This document shows positions 32,754 through 39,973 of a DNA stretch of 42,994 nt, in pieces (the first letter of the stretch is position 1; each line of letters opens with the position of its first letter). Position numbers and translations under genes: made by a program. The DNA lies in assembly GCF_008065375.1 (NCBI RefSeq), contig NZ_VJYI01000043.1:1-42994 (forward strand). Reading direction: 5' to 3'. Below the pieces are notes generated by a model. That model saw nothing but the letters and a program-made list of their open reading frames with translations. It was not told where the DNA came from and made no database searches. This DNA comes from Nonomuraea sp. SYSU D8015 (GTDB taxonomy: Bacteria; Actinomycetota; Actinomycetes; Streptosporangiales; Streptosporangiaceae).

Positions 32754-34394
32754 ATGAAACGCATCCGTCTTGGCAAACGCGGCTGGATCATCCTGTCGGT
32801 GGCGCTTGCGGCCATCATCGGCTCCGCCGGTCTGGCCATCGCCACCCCCAACACCGATCCGAGCGATGCGGCCACATGTGCCTTATGGGGGGAAGGCCCC
32901 GGCACCGCCCGCTACCAGCAGTGCCTGGACAACATCGCGGTCCTCAGGAGCGGCAGCGGCCAGGTCTCAGGCAGCCAGCCCGGCGCCCCCACGATCTCGG
33001 CCACCAACAGCGGCACCAACTCCCAGCCTCCCATGTACTTCTGCACCGACCCGAGCAAGTCCCAGTTCGCCTCCACCAGGCCGATCAAAGGCTGCTCGGA
33101 GGCCAAAACCCTCGTATGCCTCTGGAGCAAGAGCGACAGTAAATACCACTGCGTCAACAGCCAAGGCGCAGCCGCCGATCCTCCGCGCGGAATCTGCCGG
33201 GTAAATCCGCACTTCGCCTGCAAGGACGAAGCCATCCAGCCGACCGCCACCGCCGATCCATCCAGCCCTCCCCCGTACGATCAGCCAACGGCCACCACGC
33301 CGGGCCCGGCCAGCACACCCACCAGCTTGGCGACCACGCCCGGCACACCCGACCCAACGACGTCACTCACGCCCACACCCGACTCCTCGAGCCCGACCCC
33401 GGCGACGCCTTCGGCCAGCAGCACCGCCACACCCTCGCCGTCCGCGACGACTCCTCCCACCATCGCCGCCGACGACCCGGTCGGACAGGCACTTGCGGCA
33501 GCCCGCACCCACAACCTGCGCATCTGGCTGGACACCGACCTCGTCAACGCCTGGCGAGCCGGATCGCAGCAACTCACCGCCGCCGCGTCGCGGTTGGCGA
33601 TGTACGCCACACAGCCAGGCGTAGTCGGCACCAAGATGGCCTTCGACCTCGGGCTGCGCGGAGGGTTCGCCAGCGCCGAAGAGATCATGCGCTTCGTCAG
33701 CGAAACCTCCCAGGTCCTGCGCAACACTCTGCCTTCGGGCCGGCGCATTGCCATCGACATCGTCATCCCAGAGCTCGGCTGCGGAGGCAACCAGGAGTGC
33801 GTCTCCGCCATGCGGCAGACGCATCCTCTGCTGTCCCTGGCGAACGTGGAGCGCTACGTGCTGACGGGACACATCGACGCGGTCAATGTTTCGACCGGAA
33901 TCCCCACCAAGCAATACACCGACCGATACAAGATCCAGCCGTCGGCTGTGACCAACAATCTATGGTCGGCACTTCGGCAGCGGAGATGGGAGAACAAGTT
34001 CCCGGGCCTCTTCATCGGCGCGCGAGAGATCGGCCTGGCCCACTCCGGCTCGTCCAGCACGGTCACGACCGTTCAAGCAGCGAAACTCGTCAATGAACTC
34101 GTTGACATCCCCCTGCGTGGCGGCGACGAACAGGGCGATGACACCGACAGGCTGCTGCCAGTCACAGCCAAGCACATCGTGCTCTGGACGTGGCGCCAAT
34201 CGTTCGCCGGCCAAACCTGGCGATTGACCGACTCCGGGGGGCAGCCCAACGCCATATGGGAGGAACTGCGCAAACGACAGAACCTCATAGCTCTGAGCGT
34301 GGCCTACAACCCCCGTGAGCCCGAAACGAGCATCCAGGACGACATCCGAGCCATCTCCGCGATTGCCTCGGCCGTCTTCGTCTTCGTGCCGTAG
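32754..34394 (+). CDS. Large secreted protein with C-terminal alpha/beta-barrel-like domain
   Basis: 546 aa, ATG 32754 with AAGGAG upstream. A signal peptide (KRGWIILSVALAAIIGSAGLAIA) is followed by a Cys-rich module (about 40-160, eight Cys, e.g. MYFCTDPSK, KGCSEAKTLVCLW). A long Pro/Thr/Ser linker follows (about 165-240), then a domain of ~300 residues with repeating strand-helix units (NLRIWLDTDLVNAW, RIAIDIVIPELGCGG, FPGLFIGAREIGLA). The last resembles a TIM barrel, with Glu at strand ends, so a glycan-active enzyme is possible but unproven. It is the last gene of the accessory transfer operon. Family not recognised. Confidence 0.72.
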   Translation: MKRIRLGKRGWIILSVALAAIIGSAGLAIATPNTDPSDAATCALWGEGPGTARYQQCLDNIAVLRSGSGQVSGSQPGAPTISATNSGTNSQPPMYFCTDPSKSQFASTRPIKGCSEAKTLVCLWSKSDSKYHCVNSQGAAADPPRGICRVNPHFACKDEAIQPTATADPSSPPPYDQPTATTPGPASTPTSLATTPGTPDPTTSLTPTPDSSSPTPATPSASSTATPSPSATTPPTIAADDPVGQALAAARTHNLRIWLDTDLVNAWRAGSQQLTAAASRLAMYATQPGVVGTKMAFDLGLRGGFASAEEIMRFVSETSQVLRNTLPSGRRIAIDIVIPELGCGGNQECVSAMRQTHPLLSLANVERYVLTGHIDAVNVSTGIPTKQYTDRYKIQPSAVTNNLWSALRQRRWENKFPGLFIGAREIGLAHSGSSSTVTTVQAAKLVNELVDIPLRGGDEQGDDTDRLLPVTAKHIVLWTWRQSFAGQTWRLTDSGGQPNAIWEELRKRQNLIALSVAYNPREPETSIQDDIRAISAIASAVFVFVP

Positions 34395-34493
34395 CCACAA
34401 CCCACGGGGGTCGAGCGGTGGAGCGCACCTCGCTGCCGCCTGACCGCCCTGCATGTGCTGGTCCGGAGACGGTGGCCCCGCCGTGACGGCGCC

Positions 34494-34533
34494 GTGGCCG
34501 TCGTCCGCCCTGCTCAGGGCGGGCGACGGCCAC
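34494..34533. terminator. Strong hairpin terminator
   Basis: Two 19-nt arms (34494-34512 and 34515-34533) are complementary at 18 positions (the other is a G-T pair), followed by CTCTTCAT. It lies 100 nt after the large secreted-protein gene and should end the accessory operon. Confidence 0.75.
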
Positions 34534-34626
34534 CTCTTCATAGCGCCCAGGACGCGAACGACTCGTCAGACACTGGAGCAACTACCGGCGTCAACCGCCG
34601 AGGCCGGGCCGCCACCATTCCGGGCT

Positions 34627-34641
34627 GAACCTCCTGCCGTA
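34627..34641. repeat. 15-bp direct repeat, left copy
   Basis: GAACCTCCTGCCGTA, identical to 36655-36669. Immediately after it, GTCCGTTCTC (34644-34653) is the reverse complement of GAGAACGGAC at 36631-36640. The two copies bracket the FAD monooxygenase gene. Confidence 0.8.
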
Positions 34642-34775
34642 CTGTCCGTTCTCATCCATCGTGGCAGGGAGCCATGTTGGCGAGCTGCGCACCGACAACT
34701 GCCTTGAGACAAGACGGGCGAGCAATCCAGCTGAAATCAATGGGCTTGGACGTCACAGGGTCGATGTCCCCATGG

Positions 34776-34861
34776 TCTTGTCAGTTCCGGCGAGCGCCGA
34801 CCAGGCAAGTGACAGAACCGTTGAAACCTCGCGCGGTGGAATCTCATCGATCTTGTCAGTT
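34776..34861. repeat. Two TCTTGTCAGTT repeats
   Basis: Copies at 34776-34786 and 34851-34861, 75 bp apart (about seven helical turns, which would put bound proteins on the same face). The second copy belongs to GATCTTGTCA (34849-34858), whose inverse is at 17402-17411. Confidence 0.7.
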
Positions 34862-34999
34862 TTTCCGAGTCAACACCGCCTCTTCGGAACGTGGCGTGGC
34901 CGCCGAACAGGCGCTCCCACGCGCACTACGCGGCATGAGCGGAGGTCGTCCGGCGGTGTCCCACCGAAGCGTGGTCCCTCTCGACTGGTTAGGTGACAC

Positions 35000-36289
35000 C
35001 TACGGCTTGGCCGACGAGGTGATCGGCGATCCGGCCAGGGCTGCGGAGTCCGGCACCCCCGCGTAGTCGGGCAGCTCGATGCCGTTGATCGCGCGCCCGA
35101 CCAGCTCGGTGAACCATTCGCCGGCGAAATCGGGGCGCGGCTCGGCGTCTGGCCCGGGGACGTCGCGGCTGCGGGCGTTCAACCGGCCGATCTCCTGGTT
35201 GGCCTCGACGAACGAGCGCATCCGCGCCTCGTAGCGGGCGAACCCGGCGTCGGGGTCCCATCCGGCGGCGGCCAGCTCTCCGGCCAGCAGGTAGGCGCCG
35301 ACCAGCGCCAGCCCGATGCCCTGCCCCGACATCGGCGAGGAGCTGAACGCCGCGTCCCCGAGCAGCCCCACCCGTCCACTCGACCAGCGGTCCATCACCA
35401 CCTGGGCGACCTGGTCGAGGTAGAAGTCCGGGGTGTCGTCCAGGTGCGCGAGGATGTCCGGGGTCAACCAGCCCAGGCCCGCCATCCGCTCACGCAGCAG
35501 GACCTTCTGGGCCGCGACGTCACGGTAGTCGACGTCGAAGTCGGCCGAGGCGAAGGAGAACATGGCCATCGCCCGGGTGGCGTCCTGGATGGGCCGCAGG
35601 AGGGCAGAGCGCCCGGACTCCTGATCCTGGTACTCGAGCAGCCAGCGGTCCAGCCCGAACTCGTAGGGCACACTGTAGAAGGCCAGCACGTGCCCGAGGT
35701 GGCGGAGGAACCACTCATGCGGCCCGAAGACCATCGCTCGCAGCGCCGAGTGCAACCCGTCGGCCCCGACCACCAGGTCGAAGCGCAGCCGGTTGCCGCC
35801 CGCGAAGACCACGTCGACCCCGTCCGCGTCCTGGGCGAGCCCCGCGATTCGGTCGCCGAAGACGTACTCGACGCCATCGCGGGTGTCGTCGTAGAGCACC
35901 TGGGACAGGTCCCCACGCAGGATCTCGATGTCCGCGATGAACCCGTCGCCACCGTCGTCGTCGGCACGGAAGGTCTTCAGCACTTGCCCGTCCGCGTCCA
36001 CGGTGTGCGCGCCGGCGGTGTCGGTGCACGCCGCGCGCACCGCCGCGTCCAGCCCCATGCGCCCGATGACCTCCTTGGCGACCCCGCGCGCGTCCACCGC
36101 CTGCCCGCCGGGACGCAGCTCAGGAGCCCGCTCCACCACGGTCACCTCGGCCCCCCGCCGGCGGAGCCAGTGGGCCAGCGCGGGTCCCGCGATGCTCGCC
36201 CCCGCCACCAACACCCTGGGGCCGCTCACCCGCGTCCCCTGCTCGCCAGTCCGGATGGTGTGCTCCTGCTTGGAGTCGTCGGCGCTCAT
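35000..36289 (-). CDS. FAD-dependent aromatic-ring monooxygenase
   Basis: 429 aa from ATG 36289 (GGAGG 5-6 nt upstream). It is a group A flavoprotein hydroxylase: FAD-binding GASIAG at 30-35 in a Rossmann N terminus, the DG motif DLVVGADGLHSALR, and the GD motif RVGLLGDAAFSSSPMSGQGI that binds flavin ribityl. It should use NAD(P)H and O2 to hydroxylate a ring substrate. Relatives include TetX-like antibiotic-inactivating enzymes and polyketide-tailoring hydroxylases; the substrate cannot be told. No transporter or regulator is adjacent. Bracketing direct repeats suggest it arrived as a unit. Confidence 0.9.
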   Translation of the reverse strand: MSADDSKQEHTIRTGEQGTRVSGPRVLVAGASIAGPALAHWLRRRGAEVTVVERAPELRPGGQAVDARGVAKEVIGRMGLDAAVRAACTDTAGAHTVDADGQVLKTFRADDDGGDGFIADIEILRGDLSQVLYDDTRDGVEYVFGDRIAGLAQDADGVDVVFAGGNRLRFDLVVGADGLHSALRAMVFGPHEWFLRHLGHVLAFYSVPYEFGLDRWLLEYQDQESGRSALLRPIQDATRAMAMFSFASADFDVDYRDVAAQKVLLRERMAGLGWLTPDILAHLDDTPDFYLDQVAQVVMDRWSSGRVGLLGDAAFSSSPMSGQGIGLALVGAYLLAGELAAAGWDPDAGFARYEARMRSFVEANQEIGRLNARSRDVPGPDAEPRPDFAGEWFTELVGRAINGIELPDYAGVPDSAALAGSPITSSAKP

Positions 36290-36723
36290 CACTGCCTCCA
36301 TGTGCTTCCTCGCGCGCTGGAGGTTCCCAGCACAGGCCCACCGCTGTCGGTGTGTCCAGCCGTATCGACCACGGATCCGCACAAAACTCATCGGCACGAC
36401 GAAATCGGGTCCACGCTCCCGCAAACACCCTGAACTCGGCATGTGCGTGCGACGGGCATGGTCATGATCGCCTCGGCCTCGGCAGACATTGATGAGAAAC
36501 GCCAACTCCGATGACGCTCAGATCAGCCCAGACTGGTGCAAACCAGGCGAACCAGGCCGTCAGCTAGGCCGCCGCCTGAGAATTCGCCAGATCTGCGCGC
36601 AACACAGTGAGACGCTGAAAGGACCAGTGAGAACGGACAACCATCTCCCGAGCCGAACCTCCTGCCGTAAACGCCCTACTGTCAACTCCGATGGCCCGCT
36701 GTCATGTCCACTTCCAGATGGCG
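36290..36723. promoter_or_regulatory. Upstream region of the monooxygenase with CAACTCCGATG repeats
   Basis: CAACTCCGATG occurs at 36503-36513 and 36683-36693, as part of CGCCAACTCC (36500-36509) and TGTCAACTCC (36680-36689), members of the TGNCAACT family. The right copy of the 15-bp direct repeat is at 36655-36669. No gene is supported; the monooxygenase promoter should lie near 36300-36450. Confidence 0.5.
36655..36669. repeat. 15-bp direct repeat, right copy
   Basis: GAACCTCCTGCCGTA, identical to 34627-34641. GAGAACGGAC at 36631-36640 lies before it as the inverse of the motif that follows the left copy. Confidence 0.8.
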
Positions 36724-36736
36724 TGACGGACTGTCA
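36724..36736. promoter_or_regulatory. TGACGG-N3-GTCA palindrome
   Basis: TGACGGACTGTCA, with the same arms and spacing as the core at 31508-31520. It starts 100 nt before the GTG of the HTH-like gene. GTCAAGAC (36777-36784), also present at 31517-31524, lies 40 nt downstream. Confidence 0.55.
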
Positions 36737-36810
36737 TCTTCAAGGCCGTCAGACAACAAGGAGTCTCAACCCGTCCGTCAAGACACCTACCCATCGTGAT
36801 GATCTTTCAA

Positions 36811-36825
36811 TACGATATTGATCGT
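36811..36825 (+). promoter_or_regulatory. Start-site palindrome and possible -10 for a leaderless mRNA
   Basis: ACGAT-ATTG-ATCGT (36812-36825) is a perfect inverted repeat across the presumed start GTG 36824. TACGAT at 36811-36816 fits a -10 box 7 nt before the GTG, and no ribosome site is present, consistent with a leaderless transcript. Confidence 0.4.
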
Positions 36826-37618
36826 GCCTGGGAAAGCCGCCGCAGACCTCGATAAAGTCGCAGGTCAGGACGCCATCCAAAGGATCATCGCACGCCGCCG
36901 AGCAGCCCGAGATCCGTACGTAGACGAGTTGGAGCACGACGACCCGTTCGAGCATCCATTCCCAGTCGTACAGCACGTCCTACGGATTCAGCCGCTCCAT
37001 CTGGTTACTGACGACGATGTCATCGACGCCCTCTGGATCCTCGCATACATCCGAAGATGGATACCGCACCTGCCAGCCACGATCGATCAGCTCGAGTTCG
37101 AGCTTCTCCTGCTGGGCCGCAAGCTCGGCGTCGCTCAAATCCTCATGGCACCGCCCCTCGGGGTCCGCTCCGCCCAAGCGGTCGATCAACGCATCCTGCG
37201 AGGCCGAGCAAAGAGGCTTGGACTGCCGGCCAGCGAACGCGCGGAACGGGACCATCGCCTCCGCGGCATTACAGGGATGAAGGTAGGCCGGAAGGAAGCG
37301 GCCTGGTACCGGCGCCACGGACTGAAGCTGTGGGACGCCGCCGGAAAGCTGGTCGAGCTGCGCAGTAAGCACGATGACCTGATCGATGACGAACTCGCGG
37401 AAACCATCGTGGACATCGCCAGAGAGCACCGGCGGAAGGTCTGGCCGCTCACCGCTGACAGCTATTCAGTCCTGCGAGACCTGGGGATGTTGGCAAAGGA
37501 CTTCGTCGAAGAGGTCCAGGACGACAAGTACGAGGAGTTCCGTGCGAAGGCCGGGGATCTAGTTTCGGAGATGGCCCAGTTGGCCCAGGGCCAGTACGCC
37601 GCACGCTTCGGGCCCTAG
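36824..37618 (+). CDS. HTH-like putative regulatory protein
   Basis: 264 aa from GTG 36824 (TTG 36818 is an alternative). Helical throughout. The segment LGVAQILMAPPLGVRSAQAV then DQRILRGRAKRLG resembles the LGVxSRQAxxxRxLR pattern of an actinobacterial helix-turn-helix used in HSP18-type regulator proteins. The rest (acidic DELEHDDPFEHPF near the N terminus, C-terminal coiled helices) is unrecognised. It lies alone between two transfer-type promoters and a dead transposase. With palindromes at and before its start it may regulate itself and other element promoters (inference). Confidence 0.55.
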   Translation: MPGKAAADLDKVAGQDAIQRIIARRRAARDPYVDELEHDDPFEHPFPVVQHVLRIQPLHLVTDDDVIDALWILAYIRRWIPHLPATIDQLEFELLLLGRKLGVAQILMAPPLGVRSAQAVDQRILRGRAKRLGLPASERAERDHRLRGITGMKVGRKEAAWYRRHGLKLWDAAGKLVELRSKHDDLIDDELAETIVDIAREHRRKVWPLTADSYSVLRDLGMLAKDFVEEVQDDKYEEFRAKAGDLVSEMAQLAQGQYAARFGP

Positions 37619-37697
37619 CTATCTGCCCTGAAGAAGTCTCGGCGGTAAGTGCTCCCGACCTCGGCGATCACAGTGCTTGGAGGCCTTACGAATCGAG

Positions 37698-37715
37698 AAT
37701 GACGTCGGTGTCATT
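37698..37715. repeat. AATGAC/GTCATT inverted repeat
   Basis: Perfect 6-bp arms (37698-37703, 37710-37715) with a 6-bp spacer, at the left edge of the degraded transposase. Could be an end of that insertion sequence or another TGAC-type operator. Confidence 0.4.
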
Positions 37716-37729
37716 TCCACCGGAGGTGG

Positions 37730-39085
37730 TGGCCCGGTGCTGTGGTCTCGGGACAGCAGATCGCGTTCTGGGAGACGTTGTTGCCGGGAGGAGGTGACGC
37801 GACTTCCACAGGAGTTGGCCCGGATCGACGCCTACCTGGACGATGAGCGGTTCATCACGCCATGGCGGAGCCTGTTCCACGCCCGACTGGGCCGCTCGTC
37901 GGTGCCCGTCGTCAGCCTGGTGCGATTGCTGTACATCAAACACCGCTACCAGCTGGGCTATGAATCGCAGGGCCGCGAGGTCGCCGACTCCATCAACTGA
38001 CGTGGCTCCTGCCGGATTCCACTGGACGGGCGGTTGCCGCACCCCGCCACATTGATCAAACTGGTCCAGCGGGCAGGGGCCGGAGGTGTTCGAGCAGCTC
38101 AACACCGTGCTGGTGGGCAAGCTCGCCGAAGACAAACTGCTGCGAGGACGCGAGCTGCGCATCGGCATCACCGTGGTCGAGGCCGATATCGATCATCCAC
38201 CGACGCTGAATTGCTGGAGCACGGCGTCCGCAAACTGGGGGTCTGGTGCGGCGGATCAAGGCCGCCGGGGCAGCACGCCGGACCCGATTCCGCGACCGCC
38301 GCCGCGCGGCCGGCGGCGCATCCGACAGATCAGCCGCACGCTGCGGTGCCACACCGGCCAGGCGCTGGGAGAAACCGACCGGCTCACCAGCGAGATCGCC
38401 ACCATCGCGACCCCACACGCTCACCAACGTGACCGCGCCGATCCGCAACGCCCACCGTGCCGTGGCCCGCCGCCCCGTCAGGCCGGCTCCGCCGCCTGAT
38501 GGTCGATCTGAAGCGGACGGTCGCCGGAGCCGAGCGACTACTGAGGGAGACGGCACAGCGCTTGACGGACAGCCGCACCATCCTGGACCACATGGTGTCA
38601 CTTGCCGACCCCGACACCCACCCCATCCGCAAGGGCAAACAACAGCATCCCACCCGGTTCGGCCACACCGCCCTGATCGCCGAAGACGAGCGCAGATTCA
38701 TCACCTTCCACCAGGTCAGCAAAGGCAACCCGGCAGATGCCGGCCAACTGATGCCCACGGTCGAAGGCGTTATTGAGGCGTCTGCCGCATCCCAGCAACT
38801 GTGGTCGGCGAGCGAGGCTTCGGTACGGCGGATAAACGACAAAGATGTGGCCGACCTTGACGTCCAGCACATCGGACTGCAACGCGGTGGCACCCTGAGC
38901 AAGACCTGCCGACAACACGAGCAGACTAGGTCCTTCCGCCGCTGAGCAACTGGCGCGTGGGCATCAAGGCCCCCAGCCACCTCAAGCACGGGTTCGGACT
39001 GCGCCGCACCCGCCTGCGCCACCACGCATGCGCACGTACCTGGACAGGACTCGGGATCTTCGAGCCAACAGCACGCTCCCACCCC
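37730..39085 (+). pseudogene. Degraded IS1182/'ISNCY'-type DDE transposase
   Basis: Reading across at least six frame changes gives a nearly full-length transposase. In order: FWETLLPG; ELARIDAYLDDERFITPWRS and YIKHRYQLGYES (InsH-like N domain); IPLDGRLPHPATLIKLVQRA; QLNTVLVGKLAEDKLLRGRE; VRRIKAAGAARRTRFRDRRR; SLADPDTHPIRKGKQQHPTR and GHTALIAEDERRFITFHQVS (DDE core); then NWRVGIKA and LKHGFGLRRTRLRHHACART near 39060. Frameshifts fall near 37795, 38000, 38085, 38205, 38240 and 38455, and a stop ends a frame near 38945. It cannot be active. Terminal repeats could not be defined, so the remnant is probably old. Confidence 0.8.
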
Positions 39086-39369
39086 TGGAGTGAAGCCTGT
39101 GCGCATTGTGCAGCGTTAGGTGCGGAAACCGGTGAGTGGTAGCCGTGAGGCCTTCGCCGGCTGAGCGGCGGGCGGCGGTTGGCTGGCTCCCTCGATGTGT
39201 AGTTCAGGAGTGGTGTTGGCCCACTCCAAACTCATGGGCGCATCCCTCGCGAAGCCCTGAGGAGCATTGGGTCCTGCAGGGAACCCCTACCTCTCTGCGG
39301 GGCTGTAGGGCCTTGTAGAGCGACGTAGCCCTCCCTTCGGTACTACCTATCCGGGTAGATGCTGTTCGG
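39086..39369. other. Non-coding, no gene recognised
   Basis: A 63-codon minus-strand frame (39395-39204) has no recognisable content. Small hairpin-forming segments include CTACC/GGTAG at about 39343-39358. Probably the start of the structured non-coding region that runs to the parA gene. Confidence 0.4.
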
Positions 39370-39492
39370 CGCTCAAGCGCGTTTCCCCAGCACAAAGCCT
39401 ATTACCAATGGGTAACTTAAGCGTTGATGAACTAGTACCCATCCAGGGAGGCGCTAAATAGCGAACCCACCCCCACCTCCCGGGGGGTTCAC
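39370..39492. ncRNA. Cluster of small hairpins, candidate structured RNA or origin
   Basis: Successive perfect stems: GCGC/GCGC (39370-39381, TCAA loop), TTACC/GGTAA (39403-39416), CGCTA/TAGCG (39452-39463) and GAACCC/GGGTTC (39463-39490). In addition ATGGGTA (39409-39415) pairs with TACCCAT (39436-39442), which excludes the TTACC/GGTAA stem. No ORF crosses the block. Strand and function are unknown; an RNA switch, antisense copy-number RNA or replication origin are all possible. Confidence 0.35.
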
Positions 39493-39618
39493 GTCAGGGA
39501 GAGACCCGAAACCAGTGCCTTAGACCCCGGTGTTAGACGGTGCTCTACATGGCCAAAATGGGCTCTGACCTGCACTTTCACAATCACACTTACAGCACCA
39601 CACACACTAAAACAGCGC

Positions 39619-39666
39619 CACGGATGGGGCGCTGATCACGGTTGCCATCCACCCCCATCCGTGATC
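39619..39666. repeat. Overlapping inverted repeats
   Basis: CACGGATGGGG (39619-39629) pairs perfectly with CCCCATCCGTG (39653-39663), and GATCACGG (39633-39640) pairs perfectly with CCGTGATC (39659-39666). The two stems compete for 39659-39663. An adjacent CA-rich run (39570-39610) is AT-richer than the surroundings. The block could be a terminator, an attenuator or an origin element. Confidence 0.55.
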
Positions 39667-39815
39667 TTGTGGCCTCCCCTCTTTCGCGCATATGAGAGCC
39701 CAGCCACTCAACGCGTACTCATGCCTACATAGGCGTGGGTATAGATGACACACTCACTGCCAGTCCCTTTGCAATCATTCTCCTGGAACCGCTGCTACTC
39801 ATTGGCACGACGGCA

Positions 39816-39890
39816 GAATCGCCTCCTCGCGAGGATCCACGTTCGCCAGAACATAAGCGTTCTGTCACAAAACGGCGTGTGAGGCGATTC
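39816..39890. promoter_or_regulatory. Nested palindromes upstream of parA, candidate parS/operator
   Basis: Outer arms GAATCGCCTC (39816-39825) and GAGGCGATTC (39881-39890) are exact inverses. Inside are a 12-bp perfect palindrome TCCTCGCGAGGA (39824-39835), GTTC-GCCA-GAAC (39841-39852) and CAGAAC/GTTCTG (39847-39852, 39859-39864). The block ends 83 nt before the parA start. Centromere sites and autoregulatory operators of ParA systems often lie here, so either role is plausible. Confidence 0.6.
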
Positions 39891-39973
39891 CTCATCCGCT
39901 GGGGAGGTCGGTTGTGGTACGACAGGGGCGGCAGATCGTTCATGCAGTACCGAAACATGAGAGGCTACGTGAC

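Larger units (their letters stand above)
34534..34999. other. Non-coding region with paired repeats
   Basis: No gene is supported. It holds the left copy of the 15-bp repeat (34627-34641) and two TCTTGTCAGTT copies 75 bp apart (34776-34786 and 34851-34861), each followed by a CCG-GAG context. Between them is an AAGTGACAGAAC segment, roughly their inverse. Possibly a control region whose gene has been lost; the flanking genes both end towards it. Confidence 0.5.

Noticed and set aside
34395..34493. Additional gene after the large secreted protein
   Set aside because: Only short frames, and a strong terminator hairpin follows at once.
37730..39085. Several separate small genes
   Set aside because: The short frames join into one transposase when frame changes are allowed, so they are fragments of a single dead gene.
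39116..39180. Group II intron 5' end (GTGCG at about 39119)
   Set aside because: No domain V hairpin and no reverse transcriptase follow; the pentamer alone is not informative.
39841..39864. LexA (SOS) box
   Set aside because: GAAC and GTTC are 6 nt apart, whereas the actinobacterial box needs GAAC-N4-GTTC; the other pair has the reversed order GTTC-N4-GAAC.
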